Positions 1-7,223 of a DNA stretch of 64,000 nucleotides are shown here, in pieces (positions within the stretch are counted from its first letter, which is position 1; each line of letters starts with the position of its first letter). The position numbers and the translations under genes are program-made. Below the pieces are notes generated by a model. The model worked only from the letters and a program-made list of their open reading frames with translations, did no database searches and was not told where the DNA came from. Source of the stretch: Oenococcus sicerae (GTDB lineage: Bacteria; Bacillota; Bacilli; Lactobacillales; Lactobacillaceae); the NCBI RefSeq assembly GCF_004102045.2, contig NZ_CP029684.2, forward strand, positions 310,001 to 374,000. Direction: 5' to 3'.

Positions 1-177
1 ACTTGAGACAACACCTTGTAAAGCCGGAGTCAAATCAAGCTGACTAGGTTTGCTCATAAAAGCTAAAGCGCCATTAATAACGCCCGTATCATAACCGAAT
101 AGAAAACCACCCAAAGAGATTACGTAAGTACTGTATCTTAAAAAACTATTATTGAACTTGGCATGTTTTCTATGCAT
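1..177 (-). CDS. Sugar-porter MFS transporter, N-terminal part
   Basis: The first 59 codons of a gene that runs off the left edge. After a short basic cytoplasmic start comes a membrane segment with the [16 protein letters not shown] signature typical of the first helix of sugar-porter (SP family) MFS permeases such as IolT/XylE-type proton symporters. The ATG at 175-177 is preceded by an AAAGGA ribosome binding site about 6 nt upstream. The substrate cannot be told from this fragment. The family is seen directly in the motif; a pentose, hexose or inositol role is inference. Confidence 0.8.
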   Translation of the reverse strand, partial: MHRKHAKFNNSFLRYSTYVISLGGFLFGYDTGVINGALAFMSKPSQLDLTPALQGVVSS

Positions 178-204
178 TGAAATCCTTTCTTGTCTACTAA
201 ATTT

Positions 205-479
205 AGAATAAAAAGATAAGTGCATTTATGTAAACACCATTTCATTCTAGTCCTCTTTATCTACGACTTTTATAAAGTAAGCTTTTCTAACTAGCGCTAA
301 TCATATTGGAGGATGGCTATAAAGCGTTCGATACGGATACGAGGCAGCTTTATTAGACCAAGCTAGTCAAGAAACAACGCTGGATCAGATCCATTTTTGC
401 AGGTAATGAAAAGGATCTTTGGGCAGCTTTTATGCTAAAAGTTGCCTTTGAATTATCTAGATACAGCGGCCTAATAAAA
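205..479. other. Intergenic region with possible decayed coding sequence
   Basis: No intact gene. The part next to 190 must hold the promoter of the minus-strand MFS gene. On the plus strand, about 398-480 can be read as an open stretch (AGNEKDLWAAFMLKVAFEL and onward) and 320-400 as another fragment in a different frame, which suggests a decayed gene, but I cannot name it. Confidence 0.3.
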
Positions 480-503
480 AAACGACTCGTATGAGCCGTT
501 TAC
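478..503 (-). terminator. Rho-independent terminator
   Basis: On the minus strand a stem ACGGCTC / GAGTCGT with a 4-nt loop is followed by a run of seven T. It lies 20 bp after the stop of the sunset-domain gene and ends that transcript. Confidence 0.8.
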
Positions 504-522
504 AAACAAAATCTAACTGAGA

Positions 523-1248
523 TTAGCGAAGTGGTGCACGATAACCAGCTCGTTGTGCTTCATCAGTGGTCTTAAACCATTGGACAACATGCTTCGTACG
601 TGCGTAATAAGTACTGCCGGGAATATGATAAATATGATCAACGGATCCTTTGATCAGGCCATTACCGTTGGCATCAACATAGCGCTGTTCACCGGGATTA
701 TTTGCGGCAGCAGCAGCGGCAGCCGCTTGAGCAGCATTGCTTCTAGAAGCAGCTTGAGCGGCTGCTTGTGACGAAGCCCGGGCAGCAGCGGCAGCCTGAG
801 AAGAAGAAGCGGCAGCCTCTGAAGCAGCTTTGGAAGAAGCAGCGGCTTCAGAAGATGAAGCAGCAGCACTTGACGACGAAGCGGCCTGAGAAGATGCCTT
901 CTCTGAAGCCTGTGAAGCAGCACTGCGTTTGATCGTCACGATGACACGCGTATGGCTCGTATATTTCTTACTATGTTTACTAATTAATTGATTGGTCTTA
1001 TGAGAATCAACTTTGTAAGCAACTTTATTAGTAGCACTTTGAATTTTAATCGTTTTTTTGAAAGAACCATTTTTGTGAGCTTTAACCGTAAATTTACGAT
1101 ACCCGCCCTTATATTGTGTAAAAGTGATTTTTTTATCACCTTTAATTTTGCCGTGGATAGTTACTTTGCCATCAGCGTCACTAGTTAAATTTACTTTGCG
1201 ATTATCTTGACCGGTTACATGCAGCGTAATCCCTTTAACCGCTTGCAT
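523..1248 (-). CDS. Sunset-domain secreted protein, C-terminal segment (frameshifted)
   Basis: The larger part of a surface or secreted protein. Given from the first ATG, but the frame stays open back to about 1342 and there encodes a hydrophobic segment (WIAAISLFAFGASGNF) followed by ANTASA, a signal-peptide or anchor region with no start codon of its own. Then comes a beta-rich Ig-like domain (about residues 1-105), a long low-complexity Ser/Ala/Gln linker (about 108-182), and a C-terminal domain of about 45 residues with NGLIKGS, PGSTYY, WF and AGYRAP, matching the sunset domain. The upstream 108-codon frame carries the true start, so the gene appears split by one frameshift near 1330-1345. 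Ordinary secretion or wall association is inferred. Confidence 0.6.
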   Translation of the reverse strand: MQAVKGITLHVTGQDNRKVNLTSDADGKVTIHGKIKGDKKITFTQYKGGYRKFTVKAHKNGSFKKTIKIQSATNKVAYKVDSHKTNQLISKHSKKYTSHTRVIVTIKRSAASQASEKASSQAASSSSAAASSSEAAASSKAASEAAASSSQAAAAARASSQAAAQAASRSNAAQAAAAAAAANNPGEQRYVDANGNGLIKGSVDHIYHIPGSTYYARTKHVVQWFKTTDEAQRAGYRAPLR

Positions 1249-1249
1249 T

Positions 1250-1576
1250 TTAGCCGAAGCTGTATTCGCAGATATTTGGAAATTCCCCGAAGCGCCAAAA
1301 GCGAATAAAGAAATTGCAGCTATCCAAAATGGAGGTCTGTCCTATCACCGTGCCCTGGCTATTGTATAGCGGGACTTGAATATAGGCAGACAAAAATAGA
1401 ACGGCTACAAACAAGATAAACAAAGCAGTCACTTTAACAACAAAATGGACAGCACGCCTATGCTTGAGAATTTTATAAGCTTCAGACCATTTAGGATCAT
1501 GACGGCGGTCCTTATAAAACTGCCAAGTATGCGGCGAACCCTGTCTCGATGATCTATAATCCCCTTGATTAGCCAT
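1250..1576 (-). CDS. N-terminal fragment of the frameshifted sunset-domain protein
   Basis: Starts at an ATG preceded by a strong GAGGGAG ribosome site. It encodes a basic cytoplasmic stretch rich in Arg/Lys/Trp (residues 1-45), one membrane helix (about 46-68, VVKVTALFILFVAVLFLSAY), then an outside segment up to SQGTVIGQ. After that the frame gives cysteine- and phenylalanine-rich residues unlike the rest, while the neighbouring frame gives PPFWIAAISLFAFG, so the genuine part ends near codon 80 and the protein should continue in the next frame. Either a real mutation or an assembly error. Confidence 0.5.
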   Translation of the reverse strand: MANQGDYRSSRQGSPHTWQFYKDRRHDPKWSEAYKILKHRRAVHFVVKVTALFILFVAVLFLSAYIQVPLYNSQGTVIGQTSILDSCNFFIRFWRFGEFPNICEYSFG

Positions 1577-1804
1577 TCTTCCCTCTCTCCCTCAATTTAG
1601 CTGGTTAAAACATAACTCAATCGAAGGCAAAAAGAAAGTAAAAAAATCATCTTTCATATAATAAAAAATAAAAATTCCAGGTTTGTGTGGAAAAAGCAAA
1701 AACGTCATTAACCAGCCAAAATTCTTTAAGCAATTCAGCAAATCTCGATATATGACATTGACCAAAAAAACAGGCTGATATCACAGTCTCTTTTCTACTT
1801 ATAT

Positions 1805-2536
1805 TTAATTATGTTTTCTGAAAATAAAATTACGTACTAGCTGAGTAAGCCCCATGCGTATGATTATTTTGCCTTGATGATGATGTCTGTCCATCATGGC
1901 TTTAGCGATTGAGCCACCGCCTTCTTGAACCGTTCGTATTAGTAAACCGCTCTGATGTTTATTCAGATCCGTCGATATGCCGCCGAGTATCACGCCGAAA
2001 ATTTCAACGGAAATTTCGTGTTTTTTATAATACATCGCAAATGATTTGATCATTGAATTTAGCGAAGCCTTACTTGCCAAATAGCCCAATGGATTAAAAG
2101 AACCGATAGGCGTCGAAGGAATTGTGACATTCAAGATTCTGCCATGATTTCTTGATAGCAGCGGTGTAAAGGACTTGATCATTTCAAAATTACCAAGAAA
2201 ATTAACCTTTGCCAGCTCCTCTAATTCAGAAGATGCCAGTTCCAGAGGATTTCTTTGCATATTGCCAGAAATACCAGCGTTATTGATCAGTCCATCCAAT
2301 TTCGGATAATGTTCCGCTAGATATCTGGCAGCTTCATGAATGCTGCTAGTATCGTTGAGATCGATTCGTAACCACTGAGCAGTAATTCCCTCTGCTTGTA
2401 ATCGATGAACAGCCTCTTTTCCACGCCCTTCATTTCGAGCACCAATCAGGACCGTCCAACCCTTCTTTCCCATTTGTTTGGCAGTTTCAAACCCAATACC
2501 TTTGTTAGCCCCGGTAATCAACACACTTTTTGTCAT
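1805..2536 (-). CDS. Short-chain dehydrogenase/reductase (SDR)
   Basis: A 243-residue classical SDR, the usual length. NAD(P)-binding TGANKGIG at residues 9-16, the NNAG motif at 85-88, and the active-site YxxxK at Y152/K156 (YLASK). The Ser of the triad is expected near S141. It has ATG with AGGAG upstream. It is divergent from a TetR regulator and shares a 121-bp control region with two palindromic operators, so it is very likely the repressed target of that regulator, responding to a small reactive or toxic carbonyl compound. Substrate unknown. The C-terminal tail is basic (RNFIFRKHN). Confidence 0.85.
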   Translation of the reverse strand: MTKSVLITGANKGIGFETAKQMGKKGWTVLIGARNEGRGKEAVHRLQAEGITAQWLRIDLNDTSSIHEAARYLAEHYPKLDGLINNAGISGNMQRNPLELASSELEELAKVNFLGNFEMIKSFTPLLSRNHGRILNVTIPSTPIGSFNPLGYLASKASLNSMIKSFAMYYKKHEISVEIFGVILGGISTDLNKHQSGLLIRTVQEGGGSIAKAMMDRHHHQGKIIIRMGLTQLVRNFIFRKHN

Positions 2537-2558
2537 TTTTTGCTCCTAAAGCTTAATT

Positions 2559-2577
2559 ATGTTGACACTGTCAACAT
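2559..2577. promoter_or_regulatory. TetR operator O1
   Basis: Perfect inverted repeat ATGTTGACA-C-TGTCAACAT, 9-bp arms around one central base. It lies just downstream of the predicted -10 box of the SDR gene, where a bound repressor would block transcription. Its core is shared with the second site at 2598-2612. Confidence 0.75.
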
Positions 2578-2582
2578 AAAGA

Positions 2583-2627
2583 AGATTATCCTATTACGTT
2601 GACATTGTCAACTTTTTCGGATAATGT
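2583..2627. promoter_or_regulatory. Face-to-face promoters over TetR operator O2
   Basis: The second palindrome GTTGACATTGTCAAC is at 2598-2612. It contains both -35 boxes. Plus strand: TTGACA 2599-2604, 17-bp spacer, TAATGT 2622-2627 (TetR gene). Minus strand: TTGACA (2611-2606), 17-bp spacer, TAATCT (2588-2583) for the SDR gene. One bound dimer would shut both promoters, giving autoregulation as well as repression of the target. Confidence 0.75.
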
Positions 2628-2657
2628 TTTTTATATAGATAGATTGGACCTGACACG

Positions 2658-3182
2658 ATGACAAAAAATACCCGTGACAAAATCATAGAAACGACTATCA
2701 AAATTATCGAAAACAAAGGCATTGATTCTGTCAATATGCGTGATCTAGGGACAGAAATCGGCTTATCTCGGGGTGCAGTATATCGGCATTTCAAAAACAA
2801 AGATGACTTGCTGGTCACGATCGCTGTCCAATCATTCGCTGAACTCTCGACACGTCTTTCAAAGTTAATACCAGGTAATTCGCAAGCCCAATTAATTAAC
2901 TTGTTGAATGACTATTATCGTTTTGGCACTGAGCATCCTTCTATATATGATTTAATGCTTAAAAGGAAATGGACCACTGCTGAATATCGGGACTTACGAC
3001 CTGTGGCGATGCGACCATTAGAAATACTTCGCGAGTTTATTCCAAACACGATTGATTCCGCTATCGTATTTTCCTTCATTCATGGCCTTATCGAGTTAAC
3101 TAATTCTGATCATGTTGAAGCAGAAAAAGGATTAGATGATCACCAACTTTTAATTTCAGCTTTTGTTTCAAAACTATATTAA
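2658..3182 (+). CDS. TetR/AcrR family transcriptional regulator
   Basis: 174 residues, somewhat short for the family. N-terminal TetR helix-turn-helix at about residues 8-55 with the usual IGLSRGAVYRHFKNKDDLL recognition-helix pattern. The C-terminal ligand domain is not conserved and gives no clue to the inducer. It is divergent from the SDR gene, and the intergenic region has two matching palindromes covering both promoters. Function as local repressor is well supported; the inducing compound is unknown. Confidence 0.88.
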   Translation: MTKNTRDKIIETTIKIIENKGIDSVNMRDLGTEIGLSRGAVYRHFKNKDDLLVTIAVQSFAELSTRLSKLIPGNSQAQLINLLNDYYRFGTEHPSIYDLMLKRKWTTAEYRDLRPVAMRPLEILREFIPNTIDSAIVFSFIHGLIELTNSDHVEAEKGLDDHQLLISAFVSKLY

Positions 3183-3420
3183 TCGCATTATACAAAAAAT
3201 CATTTTTCAAAAAATAGCAAAAACATATTTCTCAGCATTAATAGTCTGATTGAACATTATGTAAAATCATGGCCGGTCCTAATTCATGATGGGTTTCAAG
3301 CCGACCGAAAAGATAAAATGCAAGAATCAAAACACGCTGTTAATGATGATGAGGCTTATAAATTTTTTTGTGCTGAAACCGTTGAATTCTGCAGCAATAA
3401 CTTTTTGTTGCCATTGCGGT
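3183..3420 (+). pseudogene. Possible gene remnant after the TetR gene
   Basis: In the same frame as the TetR gene, past its stop, the sequence stays open to 3429 and reads like coding sequence from about 3235 on (LIEHYVKSWPVLIHDG, then FQADRKDKMQESKHAVND). There is no start codon with a ribosome site, and the end overlaps the opposite-strand gene at 3356. I do not recognise it. It may be the tail of a gene deleted when the island formed, or chance. Confidence 0.2.
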
Positions 3421-4018
3421 CTAAAGAATAGACAGACGTGACCGGCATTTTTTGTAAAGAAGCAGCTTTATTCGATAGCTGAGAACTGAGGTTAATCGTA
3501 GAAATAATACGATAAAATTGGTTAGTTTTCTTCAGGGCTAAACCAATTGTTTCCTTGTGCGATCTCACCATGATATCAAAAACGAGATGGTCATATCTTT
3601 GCGCTTTAGTCAAACAAACCTTAGTCGATAATAACTCATTGATTGAAATTAACGCAGCAGTTTTCCAGGTGAAATATCTTTTTGGATCGCTACCAAGCGC
3701 CATTATCTCATCTGACAGTTGCCAATGATTCGAATTAAATCTTTTGTTGACGATTTCTTTCCAGAACATCGTTGGTCGAATATTTTTGGGCTGATGTTTG
3801 TCCACTTGTAAGCCACAAAGATGGAGAAAATTACTTTTTTCAAATTCTATAGTCACTTGAGAGATATGTTTGGAACGCATATTTTCTTTATATTCGTAAA
3901 TAACTTTTTTATCAATAAAATAAGTCTCAAAAAAATCAAGCGCCTTTTCCCAAACCCTCTGACATTGAGTTTCTTTATTACGTATCGCTTCCGAAGAAGA
4001 TATTGCTTTATTTTTCAT
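3356..4018 (-). CDS. PBECR4-like domain protein
   Basis: 220 residues, soluble, mostly helical. The stretch FEKSNFLHLCGL at about residues 58-69 and the following helix with FWKEIVNKRF look like the PBECR4 domain (a polyvalent-protein RNase-like fold of the barnase/EndoU/colicin E5/RelE class found in phage and mobile elements). The assignment rests on pattern memory and is moderate. It is the first gene of the accessory island; its 3' end has a stop at 3356 with no clear terminator. Low GC and lysine-rich like other island genes. Confidence 0.45.
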   Translation of the reverse strand: MKNKAISSSEAIRNKETQCQRVWEKALDFFETYFIDKKVIYEYKENMRSKHISQVTIEFEKSNFLHLCGLQVDKHQPKNIRPTMFWKEIVNKRFNSNHWQLSDEIMALGSDPKRYFTWKTAALISINELLSTKVCLTKAQRYDHLVFDIMVRSHKETIGLALKKTNQFYRIISTINLSSQLSNKAASLQKMPVTSVYSLDRNGNKKLLLQNSTVSAQKNL

Positions 4019-4100
4019 AAAACTCCAAAAAAAAACGCGGATAAACCGTGTCTATCATATGTAATATGTAGTGCAAGCTTTTCTTGCGCCGAGCACGCTG

Positions 4101-4175
4101 ACAGACCCTTACGTCCTGCATTAACCAGTCACATGTCACTGGCGAGACTAACAGACCCTTACGTTCTGCATTAAC
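4101..4175. repeat. Two 25-bp direct repeats with a 50-bp period
   Basis: ACAGACCCTTACG and the following 12 bases occur at 4101-4125 and again at 4151-4175 with a single C/T difference; the spacer is 25 bp and the period exactly 50. A partial third match (GACCCTTACT) is at 4191-4200. The spacer holds an imperfect palindrome around ACATGT (4131-4136). It is not part of a gene I recognise. Confidence 0.6.
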
Positions 4176-4519
4176 TCGGTGGGCGCCTGCGACCCTTACT
4201 AACAACACAACACGGAACCACAGGACACAACAACCCACGCAGTTCCTCCACCCATTATTAGGTATCAACTTTATTTGAAATCCGTCTTAATAAAATCTTA
4301 ATATTTAAAAACTATAGACTCTGCTGATTCTCAGCAGCTTTCTGCGTAAGGCTTGCCTGAGCACGATCATCTCAAACTCCCTAAATCCTTATTTTGAAAA
4401 TAGCTTAGCACTGTTATCGACAAAATAGCATACTCGAATACTCATTTTTGATTATAAAAAAACACCTCACGAGCCCCAGCCCGATATAGCGTTTCTTGAT
4501 CATCTCAATTACCAGCTCA
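4176..4519. other. Non-coding stretch with one hairpin
   Basis: No gene that I can support. A small hairpin CTGCTGA-TTC-TCAGCAG lies at 4321-4337 without a proper T-run. The rest is AT-rich and looks like decayed sequence between the PBECR4-like gene and the doc remnant. Confidence 0.4.
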
Positions 4520-4663
4520 TTACACTTTAGCGAGCTTGGACATAACTTTTTTAATGTTTTTATTCGTGGTAATGCTTTGCAGCATTTTCTTTTGTGGGTC
4601 CGGTTGAGAAAGACGGTCGTTGATAATTTTTTTGGCATTATCTGTAGTAAATTTAGGCGAAAT
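4520..4663 (-). CDS. Small ORF downstream of the doc remnant
   Basis: A 47-residue frame that reads like a real lysine-rich helical protein end (KKIINDRLSQPDPQKKML, then NKNIKKVMSKLAKV). A good AAGGAGG site is at 4679-4685 on the minus strand, but the only start in reach is an ATT at 4663, 15 nt away; no ATG, GTG or TTG is in frame. It may be an intact small gene with a rare start or the end of a decayed one. Function unknown. Confidence 0.25.
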   Translation of the reverse strand: MSPKFTTDNAKKIINDRLSQPDPQKKMLQSITTNKNIKKVMSKLAKV

Positions 4664-4697
4664 ATTGTTCGTTCGAGACCTCCTTGAAGAGATCGTA

Positions 4698-5110
4698 TCA
4701 TAAAGTATCTTGCATAAACTCAGTATCTAATGAACAAGCGGTTAATAAAAAACCTTTTAATTCAACTTCGAAGATTTTCCCTGCAGCCAATGCAATAGAC
4801 ATATCATATAGTTTTTGTGGATTATTATCGGAAAATTTAAAAAGTTGAATTTCAAGAACATGATAGTTGAAAGGAAGGCCGTCCTTTTATTGCCATTATT
4901 GAAAAGTTGCTTGGTTGCAATCGAATACCATAAAAAGGCTGCTTTATCTATAATGGTCGGATGAAAATCTACTCCAAAGGCCTCTTGATTCATAGCTGAT
5001 AAGACACGATCTAATCCATTTTCATCTTTAAGGCCATAAAGTGATTCTTCGCTAAAATTTTCTCAAACGTCTTATTGTAAAGGCACATTTGCTTAATCGA
5101 TAAGTCCTGT
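4698..5110 (-). pseudogene. doc: Doc/Fic death-on-curing toxin, broken
   Basis: Three pieces of one Doc-type protein lie in three frames. Piece 1 (about 5110-5050): DLSIKQMCLYNKTFEKIL. Piece 2 (about 5045-4860): EESLYGLKDENGLDRVL, HPTIIDKAAFLWYSIATKQ, then LFNNGNKRTAFLS, the Fic/Doc core in which the usual HxFxxGNKRTA histidine is replaced (QLFNNGNKRTA). Piece 3 (about 4850-4698): FSDNNPQKLYDMSIALAAGK to LDTEFMQDTL and stop. Doc enzymes phosphorylate or AMPylate a translation factor; this copy cannot make full-length protein unless the shifts are sequencing errors, as each lies near an A/T run. Confidence 0.7.
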
Positions 5111-5113
5111 CTA

Positions 5114-5329
5114 TCAGTAAAAAAACATGAAATTTTTCGTAACTCTATCAGCGGCATCTAACAGGTCGATTTCGTAATAACGATTATTAATATGACTCAC
5201 TTTCAGATTTTGATAAGACTGTAGGTTGAGTTTGCTACTAAGGAAAAACACAAATTCATTTAATTGCTTTGTTTTAAAATTCGTAACTACAAAATCTAAT
5301 TCTTTTAAATTGACTAAGTCGTCGGGCAT
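5114..5329 (-). CDS. Small protein just upstream of the doc remnant
   Basis: 71 residues, no family recognised. It ends at a run of seven T (minus strand) and the doc-type sequence continues at once in the next frame (TDRQDLSIKQ), so it may be the N-terminal part of one longer broken protein, or the antitoxin of the doc pair, which normally sits directly upstream. The ribosome site before the ATG is weak. Function not assigned. Confidence 0.3.
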   Translation of the reverse strand: MPDDLVNLKELDFVVTNFKTKQLNEFVFFLSSKLNLQSYQNLKVSHINNRYYEIDLLDAADRVTKNFMFFY

Positions 5330-5339
5330 TCTTGAATTT

Positions 5340-5906
5340 TAACCAAATTATACTAACGAAATACTGGTTACTGTGAGGTTATAAAAGTAATTAATATATA
5401 GCCATGAAAATCTAATTTGCCTGTATTTAATCCACTGCTTGAAGATACGTAGCGGCTCTTTTCACCCAGACCACAGAATGCCAGTTGCCACTCTTAAGAC
5501 AAAAATGGAACGCGGTGGGCTAAGGAATCTTAAATGCGAACATATTGGTAACAGGCTGCAAGTGATCACGTAGACATTCCTTGCAGCATAAATGCTATCG
5601 TCTCATTTGTAGGAAGGCACTAACTTCCGTGTTTCAACATCTAAATATTATTGAACAATAAAAAAGACCACCCTATTATGCATGAACTAAGTTCGGAGGC
5701 CTAGGCGGTTCTGTTAATACTTACTATACATACATGTATACATGGATTTTGTCTTTCTGGCTGGCATTTCTTTAAATATCCACTGGCTCAAAAAAGGATT
5801 GACATTCAATATTGATTCTTTTTGACCAACTGTCTCGCTTAATTGCACGGATTGCATGGTTCTCTCATTGCAAATTCGGTAACTCGAATATATTCCACTA
5901 GGCCAT
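5340..5906. other. 567-bp stretch without a supported gene
   Basis: I see no RNA gene, repeat or insertion-sequence end here. A 66-codon TTG-started frame at 5714-5914 has no ribosome site and unusual composition and is not supported. Probably decayed island DNA. Confidence 0.35.
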
Positions 5907-6197
5907 TCATACAAAACTGATCTGGAGATTTTTTCCTAATTTGTTTGCTATTTCTTCGATAGTTTTAAAAGAAGGATTAACATTACCGTTTTCAATCCTT
6001 GCAATTGTCGATTGCGGTTTGCCCAATCGCGCAGCTAGTTCTCTTTGACTAAGCCCCTCTTGTTCTCTTAAATTTCTTATTTTAATAGCAAGATCTAACT
6101 TTTGGCTCTCTTTTGAGAGGGCTTGCTTGAATCCTGGATCTTTGCTCTCTCTTTCTGCAATATAGTCATCAATCGTACCAATAATTCTTTTTTGCAT
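5907..6197 (-). CDS. HigA-type XRE antitoxin
   Basis: 96 residues: an N-terminal leader (residues 1-35) and a Xre-type helix-turn-helix at about 36-92 with GLSQRELAARLGKPQSTIARIENG. It follows the HigB-like toxin gene with a 24-bp gap and its own GGAG site, the toxin-first order typical of higBA. It would neutralise the toxin and bind the palindromic operator at 6512-6541. ATG start. Confidence 0.85.
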   Translation of the reverse strand: MQKRIIGTIDDYIAERESKDPGFKQALSKESQKLDLAIKIRNLREQEGLSQRELAARLGKPQSTIARIENGNVNPSFKTIEEIANKLGKNLQISFV

Positions 6198-6221
6198 GTC
6201 TATTCTCCTTTGTAAAATCAG

Positions 6222-6473
6222 TTAATGATTGTTTTCCATAAATCTATCCCTTCTTTGCCTACCTTTCTCTAATTCTTTCAAGGGCGTTTTATTGCTTTTC
6301 TTTTTAAAACCGTGCGTGATCACGTACTGGCTTTTCTCTAAATGAAAGTAGATGCCTCTCAAATACTCTTTACCAATTCTTGTACGAATTTCATACAAAT
6401 TGTCCTCTAGTTTAGCTGCCCATTGCATTTTAAAGGCCTCTTGCAAACCAACTTCCTGAATCTTTTCAATCAC
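6222..6473 (-). CDS. HigB/Gp49-type RelE-superfamily toxin
   Basis: Recognised from the core KLEDNLYEIRTRIGKEYLRG and YVITHGFKKKSNKTPLKELE, the Gp49/HigB mRNA interferase pattern. At 83 residues it is shorter than the usual 105-120: the first strand (about 18 residues) is missing because an in-frame TAA lies in the operator palindrome just upstream. The GTG at 6473 is poorly placed; an ATT six codons earlier sits 5 nt after AAAAGGAAAG. Toxin activity is therefore doubtful, while the antitoxin remains intact. Confidence 0.75.
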   Translation of the reverse strand: MIEKIQEVGLQEAFKMQWAAKLEDNLYEIRTRIGKEYLRGIYFHLEKSQYVITHGFKKKSNKTPLKELEKGRQRRDRFMENNH

Positions 6474-6511
6474 AGAAACTAGTTTAATTCTTTCCTTTTT
6501 GGGCAGAGAAT

Positions 6512-6541
6512 CTTAATGATAGCATATAAGCTATCATTAAG
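6512..6541. promoter_or_regulatory. 12-bp-arm palindrome, likely HigA operator
   Basis: Perfect inverted repeat CTTAATGATAGC / GCTATCATTAAG around ATATAA. On the minus strand it covers a TATGCT -10 box with TTTTCA 17 bp upstream, so the site overlaps the higBA promoter and fits autoregulation by HigA. It also lies 34 bp before the plus-strand DUF4365 gene. Confidence 0.65.
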
Positions 6542-6574
6542 TATGAAAAGTATTTGAGGAGGCAAAAATAGTTC

Positions 6575-7223
6575 ATGTCCACACCAGGAATATCAAAATA
6601 CAGTGATTCTTCTTTTAATGAAAGAACTGCAATCGGAATTTTAGAAGACCTGCTAGAATCAAAAACAAGGCATCAAAACGTTTTTTAAGCAGAATGACCG
6701 GACTCCTGATTATGATGGAACTTTCGAATTATTCACCCCTGACCGAAAATCCTCAAAACAGTTCATTGTGCAAATTAAAAAGACTTCCAATCTTAAGCCA
6801 GGGGAACAAGGAAAAAATAGAGATAAATATCTATATGATTTAGAAACAAATTTCCTTTATTACGCGAAAGAGAGAGTAAACGAAAGTCCAGCTATTTATT
6901 TTGTCGTAAATATTGTAATGAATAAAGTTTTTTGGTTGTACCTTTCCGATGACAAACTAATGGAACTCAATTTCGAAGGCAAAGGAAAAGTTCGGTATGT
7001 CTTTTCTCAGAATGAAATACTATCCGAGACGCCCGGCAATTTAATCACTTGTAAAACGATCTCCGGTAGGAATCGATCTTCTTCGTGCATGATTTTCTCC
7101 ATATCGAAAGCACCAGGTTTCGAATACATGCAAAGACCCTGCAAAAAACACTCGCACGATCTGACGCATTCACATGCACAGAATGTTAATCAAGTATGCT
7201 CTTATACCAAATTTCGCCATTAA
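6575..7223 (+). pseudogene. DUF4365 protein, frameshifted and 3'-altered
   Basis: The frame from ATG 6575 (after GAGGAGG) encodes MSTPGISKYSDSSFNERTAI and onward and stops at 6688 in a run of six T. Reading on with one T fewer gives FKQNDRTPDYDGTFELFTP, FIVQIKKTSNLKPGEQ, PAIYFVVNIVMNKVFWLYL, the DUF4365 nuclease-like domain. After NEILSE the product becomes unlike the family (cysteine/serine-rich) and overlaps the opposite-strand gene end, so the native 3' part has been lost. A defence or mobile-element nuclease relic. Confidence 0.6.

Noticed and set aside
4101-4200. CRISPR array
   Set aside because: Only two repeats and a partial third, one 25-bp spacer, no cas genes.
4008-4268. 86-codon minus-strand frame over the direct repeats
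   Set aside because: Cysteine- and arginine-rich, no ribosome site, driven by the repeat sequence.
4414-4701. 95-codon minus-strand frame behind doc
   Set aside because: A different frame in the same place gives more protein-like sequence (48 codons at 4520-4663) and the doc end overlaps its start.
5340-5713. tRNA or insertion-sequence end
   Set aside because: No TPsiC-like GGTTCAA motif, no terminal inverted repeats or transposase frame.
5714-5914. 66-codon TTG-started frame after higA
   Set aside because: No ribosome site, overlaps the antitoxin stop, odd composition (CMYSKY end), no family pattern.
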